64,000 nucleotides of DNA, from positions 4,379,710-4,443,709 of the forward strand of contig JAESIW010000020.1 in the NCBI GenBank assembly GCA_016802295.1. Reading direction: 5' to 3'. The translations under genes were made by a program, and so were the position numbers. Origin of the DNA: Brachionus rotundiformis. Lineage: Eukaryota; Rotifera; Eurotatoria; Ploima; Brachionidae. Below are positions 1 through 13,400 of the stretch, piece by piece. Under the pieces are notes generated by a model, which did no database searches, was not told the DNA's origin, and saw nothing but the letters and a program-made list of their open reading frames with translations. Each line of letters opens with the position of its first letter. Position 1 is the stretch's first letter.

Positions 1-1503
1 TATTGAGTAGTTCTCATACTCAATAAATTCTTCGTCACTTAAATGGTAACTTACATCTCCAATAAATTTTGCAAACCTTAATAATTTTGGAAAATTAAAA
101 TATTATATAGCTACAAAATTTAAGGCATACTTTCCTGGTTGACTTATTTTGCTGATTGTTTTCCAAGCGTTACATTCAGGACTTTTACAATAATCCCTTA
201 GTTCAGTTAAAGCTTTTTTTGTATACTCTTCTCCTTGTCTCATATATTCCTCTTGAGTTAAAAGCCTTCTTTTTTCAGGAAAATATCTTAATCTTTATTT
301 TTCGAAGTTATTTTTTTTCAAATATTAATTATATTACTTACTTGATACGATTGAACAAGGAAAAATTGCCAATAATATTATTAAAATTTTTAATCTTATG
401 AACAAAATTTACAATTAAAAACGAAATAATAAGTGATATTGAGAATCGGTTGTTTGAGGCTCCCAAATAGATCAATGCCATGGATATGAATTTAAGTATT
501 AGGTTAATTATATTTATTCCGCGCTCATTTTTTACCGGTCCTCTATAATAACAATAAGCTGCCGATATAAATCCGGCCGAAAATAAATATAACAGAATAT
601 ACAACTGAAAAGATTCAGTCAAATTTTTAAAATTAAAGTAAATCCATCGAACAAGGAACAAAAAAAATGATGATCCTGTCAAAAAAGCCATTGCAGCAGC
701 CTTTTTCTATGGAAAAAATTATTTTTTGTTCTTATAAGAAAATGACTATTACTTTAGGAATAAATCTGACAACAATAATTAACAGAAGTATCAGTGAACC
801 CAATATTCCAAGGGACATTCCAGAAAAATATTGAAAAATTTCATTACTTTGGCAAAAAATCAATTTTATTCCAATCTTGAAATTTACCTTTACCGACTAA
901 GTCTGTTAGATGTATAAAACAAAAGTACTCCCAATAGGCATAAAGTTACCAACTTAATATCAATATCTAATAAAAAATTGAATTATGGTTTAAAAATAAG
1001 ACATTTTTTGTGAATAATTTTACATGTAAATAAGTAATCAACTTCCAATCTGCCATGTACGTCTATTTTAATTGAATAATTCCTGAACATTGGCAAATAG
1101 ATAACATTTTGACACGAATAGTCACTTGACTCTTGAAAAGATTTTAATTTTGACAAGACTGTAGTAAAACTTTATACAAAATTTTGATTATTTAAATTGG
1201 TCATTTAAAATAAAATAATGTACAAAGAAAATTTGTTATCAGTATTAGATGATGTCACATTGATATCTTCAAATATTTCACATTTTTTTTCTGATCTGAT
1301 TATTAACTTTTAAAAGATAAAGAAAACATTTAGACTGACTAATAATAATAAAATATATTTACTTGTGCAGTAGACCAAATTTTGTAAAGAGTTTTTTTAT
1401 GTGGTCGAATCGAAATTATTTGACTTTGGCTAACAAAACTATCAAATTTTCTATTATGCATACCAAGCTCCTTAATATGCTCTGATAAAACATATCCCAG
1501 TGC
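1..1503 (-). CDS. NEMP1: NEMP nuclear envelope integral membrane protein (partial, 3' end beyond left edge)
   Basis: Multi-pass inner nuclear membrane protein of the NEMP/TMEM194 family. Supported exons, in transcript order: 1158..1024, 966..894, 846..753, 706..342, 286..131 and 76..1 (runs off the window). All these junctions are GT-AG and in phase. Family hallmarks seen are a luminal exon ending LEVDYLFTY, a hydrophobic run ending LSRNEIFQYFSGMSLG, RFIPKK, YRGPVKNERGINI, and the nucleoplasmic block RLLTQEEYMRQGEEYTKK followed by SPECNAWKT. Vertebrate NEMP1 has the same order. A further upstream exon-like stretch at about 1503..1357, ending KTLYKIWSTAQ before gtaaat, resembles the luminal domain, but its splice phase does not join directly to 1158, so a small exon is missing or a boundary is wrong. 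The first exon with the signal peptide is not identified. Assignment to NEMP1 rather than NEMP2 is not possible. Confidence 0.85.
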
Positions 1504-2112
1504 TTAGATTAATATTTAATCAAATTTAATTACTTTAAGTATTAAAACTAACTTGAAAAAAATAGTTTGATAAATATTAACCATTTAGTTGATTCTGCTA
1601 GTTTCATGGCGCTTTTTTCATTTAGTCAATTTGAATATTTTTAACTATTTTTCTTTTTTTTAATTGAAATCATATTTTATTTAGATAATTTGATATTTAA
1701 AAGTTATTAAAAGCAAAATAAACTTAATTAAAGATTATAAAATGATATTTAAAAAGCTAAAATAGACATTCAACTTTAAATTAAATGTAACTCTTTGCCA
1801 TCTTAGATTAATTTCTCATCGTAATTAAAAAGGATAACTATAATTTTATTAAGAATTAAAATCTTTTGCTCGGATATTAGAAATTATCTTATATTATGCA
1901 ATTATCAGGATAAATTTTGTTTTAATTTTTGACAGTCATATTTATTAGATTTTTATTTAAAAAGTAAAACAAAACAAACATAAAATTTTTTAAAGGTGGC
2001 TTCTAAAACTGTAAAGTAAGCAAAAATTAAAATTTTAATTATGCATTTTTTTAAAATTATATAAAATCAAATTTAATGCCCAAGATGAATTAAACCTTTA
2101 GATTTATTTTTT
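1504..2112. other. AT-rich stretch between NEMP and the glutamate transporter
   Basis: No convincing exon. It may contain the undetected 5' exon and promoter of NEMP and the 3' UTR of the transporter gene, both on the minus strand. Confidence 0.5.
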
Positions 2113-4308
2113 CTAGACTTGATTAGTTTTCGTTTCATAAGTAATGATTTCTTGGTTAGCTTCAGTGTTTTCTTCATGTCGTCTATTTTCTAGTTCAATG
2201 GCTTCAATATCTTTTCTACTCAAATGGTCAACAATTCCTGCACCAACACTATCACCCCATACATTTACAGTGGTACGTAAACGATCTCTAAGAAGATCAT
2301 TGTAAAATAATACTATTCATTTATTTATTTGATTTAACTTACAAAAACCAGTCAACTGTGTAGATCAGTGATATTTGATGCGTTGGTAAATTCAATGCTC
2401 CCAAAACAATAAGCATAGTTACCAAACCTGCTGATGGAACAGATGCAGCACCTATGGCAGCCAGGGTTGCAGTAAGACTTCACAAAAGACATAAACAAGT
2501 TCAAGAGTTATCACTATTTTAGATACCTGGTGACGACCAAGTCGATAAATTCAAGTTTTCTGTCATTCAATTGAGCAATGAAAATCACAGCTACTGCTTC
2601 GTACAAAGCAGTTCCATCCATGTTAACTAGTTAAATAATATTTAATTTACATTTTTATTTTATTTTTTTTTAATTATAGATAGATACTGGTTGCTCCGAC
2701 TGGAAGAACAAATCGTGATATAAGACGATTTATCTTATTTTTTTCCTCTATACAATCGAATGTGGTTGGTAGAGCAGCAGTGCTTAAATAAATAATTAAA
2801 ATTTGAAATAATCAAATTTTTTAATTGTTAAATTATCTAATCTATCTAGTTTAAAAGAATCACCATTGTAACCTTGATTATTTACTTGTCTAATATCAGA
2901 CTCTAAATCAAAGTTAACACACATATCTACTAATTAGATCTTTTTAATAAATATTCAAGAATCTCTGAAAGAAAAAATTTTAGAAGTGAAAAATTTTTCA
3001 AGCTAAGTGAGATAGTTCAGATAAAAACCGCTTGAGTCAATAAATGTAATATTGTTGTCTAAAATATTTTAGTTTAAATTTTTCTCATTTTTTTATCAAC
3101 ACCAATTTACCTTGATGCAGTGGCAACAGCTATGAAAAGAGCATCGAACATATTCTTGGCAAATTTGAACACATTTTTTCTCGTAAATACAACATAAAGT
3201 GTGGGTAAAATAACAAAGGCTAAAAAAAATTTAAAAAAAAAACACATAATATCAAAAAATAAAAACCATGAATTGATAGTCCGAGAATAACAGTTACCAT
3301 GTACATTGAAATTCTGGCAAATACTTGAGATGGATCTTTCATTTCAATGACAGTTGCGACAATTAGAGAAAAAATTCCAAGTGGAGAAATCCTAAATAAA
3401 ACTTCAGTCTTTTTTATTTTCATTCTAAGTTAGTGATTTTACATCATGACCAATTTAATCATTCTGACACTACAATTGTTCAGTGCTTCAAAAATCTTGA
3501 CCAAAATTTCGCCTTCTTTTCCCATCGAGGCCACAACGCCGCCAAACACAAAACAAAACACAATTATACCAAGAACATTTAAACTTCTACGGCTTCCTCC
3601 AATTGCTTTGTAATAATCAAATTCCTTAATAATGGTCAATTCACTGGAATTTTTTAAACCAGAAGGCAAAAATTTAAGAGTTTTATTAGTTCCATTTGAG
3701 TAAAGTAAGTGATATTTGAACTCTTGTTGAAAGCTGGTCTCATATTCTCTAAATGCCATTTCGATTATGTTATCTGGAAAGAGGTTTCTTACCAAATCAA
3801 GCAAAGTATCATGAGTAGTGACATACTTGCTGGTGTCAATAGGAAGTTTAAAATTTTGATTTACATCGGATGATTTTCCTGCTCCTGGTTGTATGATCAC
3901 AACTAAAATTATACCCATGACAACAGCAGTCATAGTAGTCGAAAAGTAATAGGTCAATGCTCGGGCAGCTATTTTTCCAGCAGAATTTGAGCCTAGACCA
4001 GCAATGCCACTGATCAAACTTGTGGCTATCAATGGCAAAATAAGAAACTTAAGCATCCTCAAAAAAAGCTGACCAAAAAATCCAAAATAAGCGATTTGAT
4101 TGTCGTTAAAGACAAAAAATTGCCTCAGAATAAATCCAATTGTGATGCCTAGAACCACACCAGCTATCGTGGCCAGAAAAAGGAGATTTTCTTTTAGCTG
4201 TTCTTTAAAAATAGTTTTAATATTTTTGATCGGTTTATTGACCAGTTCAGCTTCATTATTCGATGTTAAAGGAATTTGTTCTTTGATCTCTTGGCCAAGC
4301 TCGGTCAT
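2113..4308 (-). CDS. EAAT: Excitatory amino acid transporter (SLC1 family, Na+-dependent glutamate/aspartate symporter)
   Basis: Plasma-membrane elevator-type transporter that takes up glutamate/aspartate with Na+. Seven coding exons: 4308..3443, 3391..3267, 3219..3111, 2782..2688, 2626..2527, 2477..2343, 2287..2113, together 1605 nt or 534 aa, the usual family length. I start at the ATG at 4308 because the upstream in-frame ATG at 4341 lies across a good acceptor (tttcttatag), suggesting a 5' UTR intron. Key motifs are visible: serine-rich hairpin ATASSTAALP, VGATINMDGTALYE (Na+/substrate site), AAIGAASVPSAG (second hairpin), and DRLRTTVNVWGDS in TM8. The Arg in that last motif is the one that distinguishes acidic amino-acid carriers from neutral ASCT types. 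The extracellular loop (about residues 175-240) has NGT, NKT and NSS glycosylation sequons. Which EAAT subtype it is cannot be decided here. Confidence 0.93.
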
Positions 4309-4326
4309 CTTAGATAATCTATAAGA

Positions 4327-7300
4327 AAAAAATTTTGACAAAATTTATTTTCAAGACCCGAAACTCGAGCTCGGCTTTAGTAACATAAGGTACAGAAATT
4401 TGGTTAATTGGAGATTAAAACATTTAAAATAAAATTCTCTTAAAACATGACCCTGAAAAATTTATTGGCCAAATTATCAATTTTAGTTGAAATTTCAAGA
4501 GTAATAAACAATTATACATGATTTTTATGAAAAATACTTGTAAGCTCATACTCTAGCTATAGAAACATAAGTTTTAGATTTAAAAAGCTTCAGTTTAAAT
4601 TGCTTATTCATGTGAATTTTTACAAAAAGCTTTTCAAATTTTTATGTTGCAAATTATGGTATTTTAATAACAAAGAAGTCTGATGGAATTATCTAACCAT
4701 ATAGCAACAACCATGTTGACTTAAAAAAACTTGCGTAACCAGTTTAAAGCTATTGTTTCGGGCAATTAGCGTTTTTAATTTACTAACTTTTATTAAGTCC
4801 TTCAAATCTTTCGAAAATAAATATTTTGTTAAATTTTTGAAATGATTTTTTGTAAAGATTACGTGATTTTTGCCAAAACTGACTTATAAAAATTTTAAAA
4901 GCTTTAACCAATTTCTGATGTTAAATAAAACAAAATTTTAAATCACTTTAAAAAGTAAATATTTTATTTTTTATTTCATTTAAAAAATAATTTAAGTCCA
5001 TAAATCATTTAACTTAGAAATAATAAGCTCTTTTTAAAAGAAAATTAATAATATGTTTATACAAATTTAATCATAGGTAAATAAGTCAAACTAAAATGAA
5101 AATCTATGCTTATTTTGTCTTTTTGAGATAGAATTTTTATTTTTTTTTATTAAATAAAAATCTTAACTTGCTTCTGAATACAACTAGCTATCTAAAAAAA
5201 AATTCAAATTAAATATTTAAATAAGAAACCTTATCAAAAACCTGCTAAATATTTAAGTGATTTTAGTTTGAAATTTGTTTTAAATTAAATTACCAAGTGA
5301 AACTAAAATCGGACAAAAAAAGAAAAATAAATATGATGAGTTTTTAAGATTTGACAAGTGTTTATTTTTGATATCGGATTTCTTCAATGACGTAATACGA
5401 TCAGCAAATATTCCATTAAGAAAGATATGGAAAAAATTTTTTGGAAATTTTTGTAAAAAGCAGACTTTTATACAAACTATAAAGAAATACTTATTATATA
5501 CTTTTTATACAAATTTAATGATTTTAGATCGAAGCTAAATTTAGATCTTTAGAAAAAGTTCAATTCAACTAATGAATTCTTGGTTTATAAGTTCTAACAT
5601 GTTCGGCTTAAAATCACGTTTCAAAATGTTTAATTTATAATTTTATTTGATATGCTTAATGAATTTATAAATTTACATTAAATAAATATTCTGACATGGT
5701 TGAGGTATCTTCGATGACCTTAAATTTATATCTAAAAAAGACTTGACTTTGATTTATCTAGTAACTTTATCTAATGAAAACTTATGCTGATAGTCGATTC
5801 TAACTCGAAAGATTAAATTTGAGAAATTATGCAATCAGTTTTCTTTAGGTTATAATAACTAAAATTATAAAAACAATCCTTGCTACAAAAATTTGATTTT
5901 TAAAATAATTTTTGCCAAGGAACTCAAATCAAGGATTCTCTTTAATAATTCTGTTAAAAATTAGACTGCGAACCAAAAATTATAATTTAACTTGTATGAA
6001 AATATTGGCGCCTAATGAGCTAAAAATTTCAACCTTGGCTCATTATCAAAATAATAAAATTTATGAAAATATTTTAATTAAAATTCTTAGCCTACCTTAG
6101 TTCATACCTTACTTGTAAAGAACTTTTTTTTGATTCTAAGATTTTCGGCAAAAAGTTTCGAGAGCTTTTAAAGATAATTTCTTTAATTTAAATCTTAAGC
6201 TATTTGGAAATGTGCAAAACCAATCTTGTTTAATCTCGATTGTAAATACAAGTGGTAGTTATTTTCCAACGGGATCTCTTAACAAAAAAGCATATTTTTG
6301 AACTTTTCATAAAGCTTTTTGTATCAATCAATCACTAGATAAGACTTTCGATATTTTTTGTTTAAATAAAAATAAAAAAGTAAAAGTGAGTGAACAAGAT
6401 AAAAATTATTTAAATAATAAACTTGAAAAAAAAAGAGCAAAATTCTAACCTAGTTTGATTAGATGCGAGAAAATTTAATTTCGAGTCAAGCACTTAAAGC
6501 ATAAAGAGTCTTTTACCAAGTGAATCTCGAAATTCAAGGCCAGCTCGATACTTTAAATGCCTAAATTCCTCATATTTCCTATAAGAAAAAAATAAATTTC
6601 ATAATCAAATTAAGGCATTATTGAAGAGCACTATTTACGATTTTTAATTAATATCAAATTTATCCATTAACGCATTATTTTTAGTCTTTAAGAGGAAAAA
6701 ATCCGATTAAGTATCTCACATGTAAAATCTAAAATAATTTCATTACCATTTTTTAATTAAACCAGCTAGATTAGATAGTTTTTATTTAAGTATATAATTA
6801 AATGACAATAAAATTTACACTTTTCTAATTAAGAAAATTAAAATTTCTATCAAAAAAAATAAAATAATTTTAAATTATTAAAAAAGAATTCTTGTCAATA
6901 AAAACCTGAAAAAAAATGTATTAAAATTTAGTTTAAATTGGCATCAAAATAAATAAAAAATATATTAAATCTAGGAGAATTGTCAAATTTTATTTTAGAA
7001 AATATCAAATCACAATATATTTTGTAAAAGGTCGCAACATATTTTTTTATTATAAACATAGGGATTCTGAAATGAATTATAAAAATTCATTATCATCAAA
7101 TCCAAAGAGTAATTTGAATCCGGATATTAAAGCGTCAATTATAAAAATGTAGAGAGCATTTTTTTGTTTTTTTCGATTTTTAAATCTAAGACTACCTTTA
7201 AATTTTAGCTTTTAAAGTTAAATTAACATTTCGTTTTCAATCTACTTCAAAAGAAGCTTAAATAAATTGATATTAAAAATTTTCATATAGTAAAGCTTAA

Positions 7301-7466
7301 TTTTAAATGGTTTATTGATAATCTGATTATAATTACATTTAAAAAAACTAAAAAATATATACTTAATAAGAAATTACAATCATGATTATTTAATTTAAAA
7401 AAAATATATAACTATTTGTCGACTAAAAGGTAATTTAAAAGGCGTTGATTTAGATTTGAATTAATT
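4327..7466. other. 3.1-kb AT-rich intergenic region
   Basis: Very AT-rich with many homopolymer A/T tracts. I see no conserved coding block, RNA gene or clear mobile element. It should hold the transporter promoter and the 3' UTR of the spectrin gene. The only longer open frame (5912-6100, +) has no recognisable content. Confidence 0.5.
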
Positions 7467-10400
7467 TTATTTTTTATCTTTGTTTTTGCTTTCTTTTTTT
7501 ACATCATATTTTCCTTTTTTCTTTCCAAACAATGTATCTAATAAGTTCTTTTTGACTTTTTTCTCTTTTTCGCCACTGAAACTTGCTTTGGCTTCGAGAT
7601 TTGAACTTGTTGCTGGAACATCCATTTTACCTTAATTTAGTTTGTTTAAAAAATTCTAAAAATATGAACAAAAGTGTTTATAGAAGCTAAAAGTTTTCTA
7701 TTATTTTCCACTATAAAGATAAAAATTATAGCAATTAAGCTTGTTAATTTCTTTCGTGATTATGAATAACTCTAAAATTCTTGAAAAATTAATAAAATTA
7801 AATTCGTGAAACCCTTGTTTAAAAGCTTGAATTCGCCTTAGCTAAATTGAAAATGATCATCCTTATAAACCGATCAAAAATGAATTTAATATGTTTTAAA
7901 TATTTAATGATATGATTTCTTTCTATTATTTAATTGAATAATTTTATTTTTTTCAAAACGAATGAAGTAAATTGATAAAAATTAAATGAAAAAAAATCTT
8001 TTTGCTTAATTAACTGTAAGCTTTAAAAAAGGTTAAACTAATTAAAATTATAAAAGCATCTAATAATTGTCTACAAAAATCAAAAATTTACTTTAATTAT
8101 TTTGGTTCTACTCGAAATTTTATGTTATTTTTATGCTTCATTTTTTTTTTTATAAGATTTCATATAAATAATAGATAAGAATAAAAGCAAAAATCAATAA
8201 TGTTAATTTTTGAAGAATTTTAAAAAATTAGAATTCAAGATTTAAGCAGGTATATTGGTTTGGCAAAAAGCTAATATATACTTGGTAAAGTTTGTGCTCT
8301 TTTATCTTCCGTTGCCACCAAATTGCTAATGCCATAAGCATTTTGCTCACCTGCGAATGATGGCTGTTTTATTAAATTGATAGAACCATTTTCACTGTTT
8401 TCGCTTATATTGGAAATGTTTAAATTTTCAGCAGGTATACTTAGATTTTCGACTAGGGATTTTAAAACTCCAGCTTCATTTTCAATTTGATTAGTTTTAA
8501 TAGCTTGATTGTAAGAAGTGTGTCTCATATCATCAGCAGTCAATTGGGAACTACTAATAGCTGACTGTTTCAATACTTCGGCAATTATTGACTCTTTTTT
8601 GTCTACTTTTCTTGGCGTAGATGGTTCACTGCGACCCTCTTCTGATATTACACTTACTGGTCGAGCCAGTTTTTTGTCATCTTTTGGATGGTTGGGAGAA
8701 TTTTTTTTGATTATAGAAACCAAGCGTGGACGATCGCTTTTAGATGATTCCAAATGACCGACTTTGTCGGACACTGTCCCTATTGACAATGGCGAGATAG
8801 GCGCTCTAGGTTCCTCTCGATGTCGATATGGTGCAATATCGGTTTCATCAAAACTAACTGATTTTTTGTTTTCAGTTATTTGACCAAATGAGTCTTGGCA
8901 AAAGGTCTCTTCAACTATAACAAAATTTTAATATTTTGTATCTAATTTATTAATCCATTTTAAAAGAAGCAAGATTTATTTAGAATAATAATGATAATAC
9001 AAACATTTACAAAAAATAAAATTAGTTAAAAAAAATTACAAGCATTGATTAGTTAAAAGATTTTGGTTAAAAATTAAATTTTGGTTAGCTAAAATAAAAT
9101 CATAAGAAATTAAATTAATGTAATCATGCGGCTCAGAAGCTATAGCGTTAACTAGAGAATCATGGTTAAAATAAATACCATTATTAAAGCTGTTTATAAG
9201 TGGAACATTTTCATAAATGGGAGCTCTTTGAGCCTCTGTTGATTTATTTAAAGGTGAGTTTATCTGGGTATAATAATCCTCATTGTTGGCATCAATGTCT
9301 ATAGATTCTGATTTAATAGGTGGCAAAGACATTACCACTGGTGCTCTTGATCTAGGCTTATTGGATGTTTGAGTTGACAACGAACTCAAATCACCTGTGC
9401 TAACATTTAAGTGATTTGTGCTTGTTAGATTATAAGTGCTAGATCCTGGTTGGCCTGGAGAAGCTAGAGGTGCAAAAAAAGCAAAAAAAAAGCACAACAT
9501 TAATTTCAAGCAATACAGTTAATCTTTTTTTTACCTGAACTTTCGAGTATTTTTTCCATCCAAAGCTCCAATTTATCCATGTCGAACTCATCTCCTGCCG
9601 CATCAAATAAATATTCTGCACCATCTGCTGTTTCTACATGAATTACATCTCTCTGAATAGTAGTATCTTCTATGCGATTTAGTTTACAATTATACAAATT
9701 AATTGGCTGAGTAGCTGCGTTGAGTTCGTTGTAATCATTTTTGTCAATAAAAAAACACATTAAATTAGCATGAATTGATGTGTAAAATAGCTGATACTCT
9801 TTTAATAAGAAAAATAAAAAAAAATTTTAAATAAATTTTTAAAAAAATATTTAGAATATTATTATTTTAAATTAAAATTTGAAAATCATAATCTTGAATT
9901 ATTATTGTTAATTGCTTCTTAATTAAGTCTAATATGAATTGATACTCAATATCTATTTTATTTTTTTGAAAATTTTAATTTCCAAAAAAAACAAGAATAA
10001 TAAACTATTTTAATTATTTACCTCTAATTGGCGCTCTTTGACCACCTTTTTGGTATTCCTGCTTTCTCATTAAGTATTGTGTAATGCTAGGAGGCGAGAG
10101 ACCAATCATTATTCTATGCTTGTCTCTAATGCTTCTGGTTCTATTCCTATCTTTTTTGCGCATAGGCCCTGAGCTAGCATTTTTGGGGCTATTGACTTGT
10201 CTGGCCAATTGATCGCCTTCTATTTGAGTCTTTATTTCCAAATTTTTTGCTATTTCGGTCGAGCCAACCGATTGAGATACATTGGCAGCAATTTGGTTCT
10301 GTGATACATTGGCAATTATCTCCTGGGTTCGTCTTCGTTCATCTTGACGACGCTGTTCCAATTTTCGTTTTCGTTCTGCGTCTTTTTTCTTCTCTTCTTC

Positions 10401-13400
10401 AAATTGAGCATCAGCCTTGATCCTATTGGCAGCCTCGCGTTCTCTTATCTCCTTCAGTTTCTTCTCTAGCTTGTTTTCTCCCTTTAAATTTTCAAATCTG
10501 GTCTCCATAGCATTTAACATTCTCTCAAAGTCCTCATGCTGTTTGAGCAGATTTTCCACACTAGTGACATTGTCTCCTACAATGTCCGTATGAACATATC
10601 CATCTTTAGAAGACAACCAAGCGTCCAAATACTTGATTTCTCTCAGCAATTTGTTATACTGCAAATTCTGCTCATAAAAATCTTGTCTAGTTGACCAAGT
10701 TTCCAATAGATTGCTATTATTTGTCTGAATTATTTGAATCTTGCTCAAAATTTCTTGCTTAACCACTTTGTTTCTAGCATACTTTGCCAACAGCTCATTA
10801 GACTTTGCCAAAAATTTTTGTATTTTAGGCTGCTGGGAGTCGATTTCAATTTTGTGCTCTTTATGCCTTTGGATCAGCATTTCAGCATTGTTTACCTCAC
10901 CAAGTCCACTCTGGGAGCTCAATTCAACCGATGTCAATTTGACCGACATCTCTCTCAGCCATTCACTTATTTCATTGAAATCATTTGCATAGATAAACAT
11001 GTTCTGTGAGCTTTGAATCTTGTCATTTCTCTGTTCGAGATGTTGTAACACTTGTGTATACTTTGCATCTGCCTCTTCCAATTTGTTTTCCAGGTGTTCT
11101 TTTGTTGCTGGATACTCTTCAACCAAGCGCTTTGACTCGGAGTTCAGCCGTTCTAATTCTTCGCTTAGCACGGCTAGTTCGCTTTCTAGAGCTTCTTGTT
11201 GCTTAGCCAAAGTATACACACTGGCCAAGTCATATCCAATGTCTTCATCGCTTAGGAATTTTTCTTTTTCTGAAGCCCAAGCTATCAAGTCATCACAATC
11301 TTTGTCAAAAGCATGAACCTCTATGGCTCCTTCAATGGTCTTGCGCCTTATGTCAGCCATTACATTCAAATGATTCCAAATGCTATTTACTGACGAACAT
11401 CGTTCGTCAATATTTTCTATGTAAATTCTCGGCGTGTATTTATTCTCGCACAATTCTTGAGCTAAATCGTCAAATTGGCTTATTTTGTCTGCATTTTTGT
11501 TCAAATAATTGATGAATAATTGGAATTTTTTGCTCAAAAGCTCAGCATGTTCCAAGTCTTGACCAAAGTCTTGACTTGACGCAATGACCTCTTGATCTCG
11601 AAGCCAGTTGATTAGAGCTTCACTCTCTCTCTCGAACTGGAATACACTTAACATGGCGTTCAAATGCTTCTCTCTATCCAAGGCTGATTCGCACATTTTT
11701 TCATGTAAACTTTGCATTTCAGCCACTTTACGCTGAATAACCTTGTTGTCAGTGTTTTTGCGAGCCTGAAGTTCAGCACCTTGCTGAACCAACAGGTCCA
11801 AGCGCTGCTTTTGATTTTGTAAGTCATTTGACTTTAGCTTTTTCAAATAGCTTAGAGTTATAAGTTCATTGCGACCAAAATCTGTGCTGGTCATTTGTTT
11901 CAGTTTCTCTTTAAAATACTGAATCATATCATCACTCTCGGACAAAAATGTATGCATTTGTAATGTATCGTCAAGTTTTTGTTTGCGTTCGGCAACAACA
12001 TCTTTGAACACTAGCCATTCTTTTTCCAATTCAGCCAGTCTGTTTGACAACAACTGATAAGCATAATGTTTTCGATCCACCAATTTCTTGGCCGCTTTAA
12101 ACACATTCTCTATCAGATCTTGTTGATGCTGTGTCTCTTGTTCCAAATTGGTGTGCTTTTTGACAAGTCTGTGTGTTTCTTGGAGACTAAAGCCCAGATC
12201 CTCAAGCGATGCTAATGCCATTTTTTCGCTCATCCATTGGCTGGCATCGTGCATATCGTGCAGCACAGAGAACAAACTGAGCGATTCCTGTAAATTTTCT
12301 TCTCTAATCTGACATGGTTCTTTCAATGCGGCAAATCTTTGCTTGACCTGTCCAGCCATTATTTGTATATCATTAAGCATAAAGTTGTCTTTATTGTTCA
12401 ACAAATACGAGTCCAGCTCTTGGATCTTATCACTTTGCGTCTCAATTTGCTTGGTCAAATTTTCGTGTCTTAATAGCAGTGTTTTGCATGAGGATATGTC
12501 ATGTCCATTGTCGTCATTGGCCAATTGTGATTCTACCTCATCGAACCAGGATAAAAGATCATCGGAAAATCTAGTGAATGAAACATATTTGAACGCGTCG
12601 TCCAAAAATTTCCGCTTCGATTCGGCAGCACTCTTCAGTCCGTTCCATTGAAAGTCAAGATCCTTAAGATGTTCATTTATGTTGTCTATTATTTGTAATG
12701 ATGAAGTGCCTAGTGAATAGAGGGTGGTCTGGTGTCTGGACAATAGTTGATTGGCCTCTTTGTGTATGTCTTCGACTCGCTTTTGTCCAATTCTATTCAA
12801 ATCTACCATAAATGCTTGGTGTCTTTGAATTTTTGTCTCCAAATTGGTCAAGTCTGTATATGTTTTTTCCATGGCTGTAACTGTTTTTTCCTTAATCCAG
12901 TGTATTACGTCATAATAATTCAAAAGTAAATTTTGGTACATCAATGAATCATCCAGTTGTTTGCGCCTTTTATCGCACAAATTGACCAGTTCTTTACGCT
13001 TCAAGTCACTTTGATTGACTATTTGCTGAATTTGATCTGCATGAGAGTTTTTAAGCTTGAGAATTTGGTTGGCTCGCTGTTCCAAATTGTCAAAAGAACC
13101 ATGAGCGCCCATTTGAGATTTGACTGAGTTTTCAATGTTTTCATGCTTTGTCAGCAAAGACTTAACAGCCAGAACTGAATCGCCAACATCTTCACTCTTC
13201 AGCCAAGTTTCAATTTGCTTTGACCAATTTTCAATTTGTCGCCATGATTCTTTTACTTCCAAATACTCAGCACATTGTTGTAACCATTTTTGTTTCTCTG
13301 ATGCTTTTAGTTCAAGTTCTTGCTCAAGTTGGTGAATATCTTTGATAAAATTGGACACTTCTCTTTGCACTAATTGATAATTTGACTCAAGAGATTTTCG

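Noticed and set aside
1219..1314. Plus-strand 31-codon frame MYKENLLSVLDDV...
   Set aside because: Short, unsupported, and overlaps the NEMP gene region on the other strand.
3220..3266. Extension IHGFYFLILCVFF of the transporter
   Set aside because: Intron read-through; the donor at 3266 and acceptor at 3220 are clear and the family sequence resumes after them.
9463..9509. Hydrophobic N-terminus (MKLMLCFFF...) suggesting a secreted protein on the minus strand
   Set aside because: It is intron sequence: a good acceptor (cacctctag) at 9464 and the in-phase donor at 9534 show the downstream frame belongs to the spectrin gene.
10014..10021. Apparent stop of the giant spectrin frame after RAPIRGK
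   Set aside because: The stop lies past a donor (AGAG|GTAAAT); splicing to 9798 completes the PH domain in frame.
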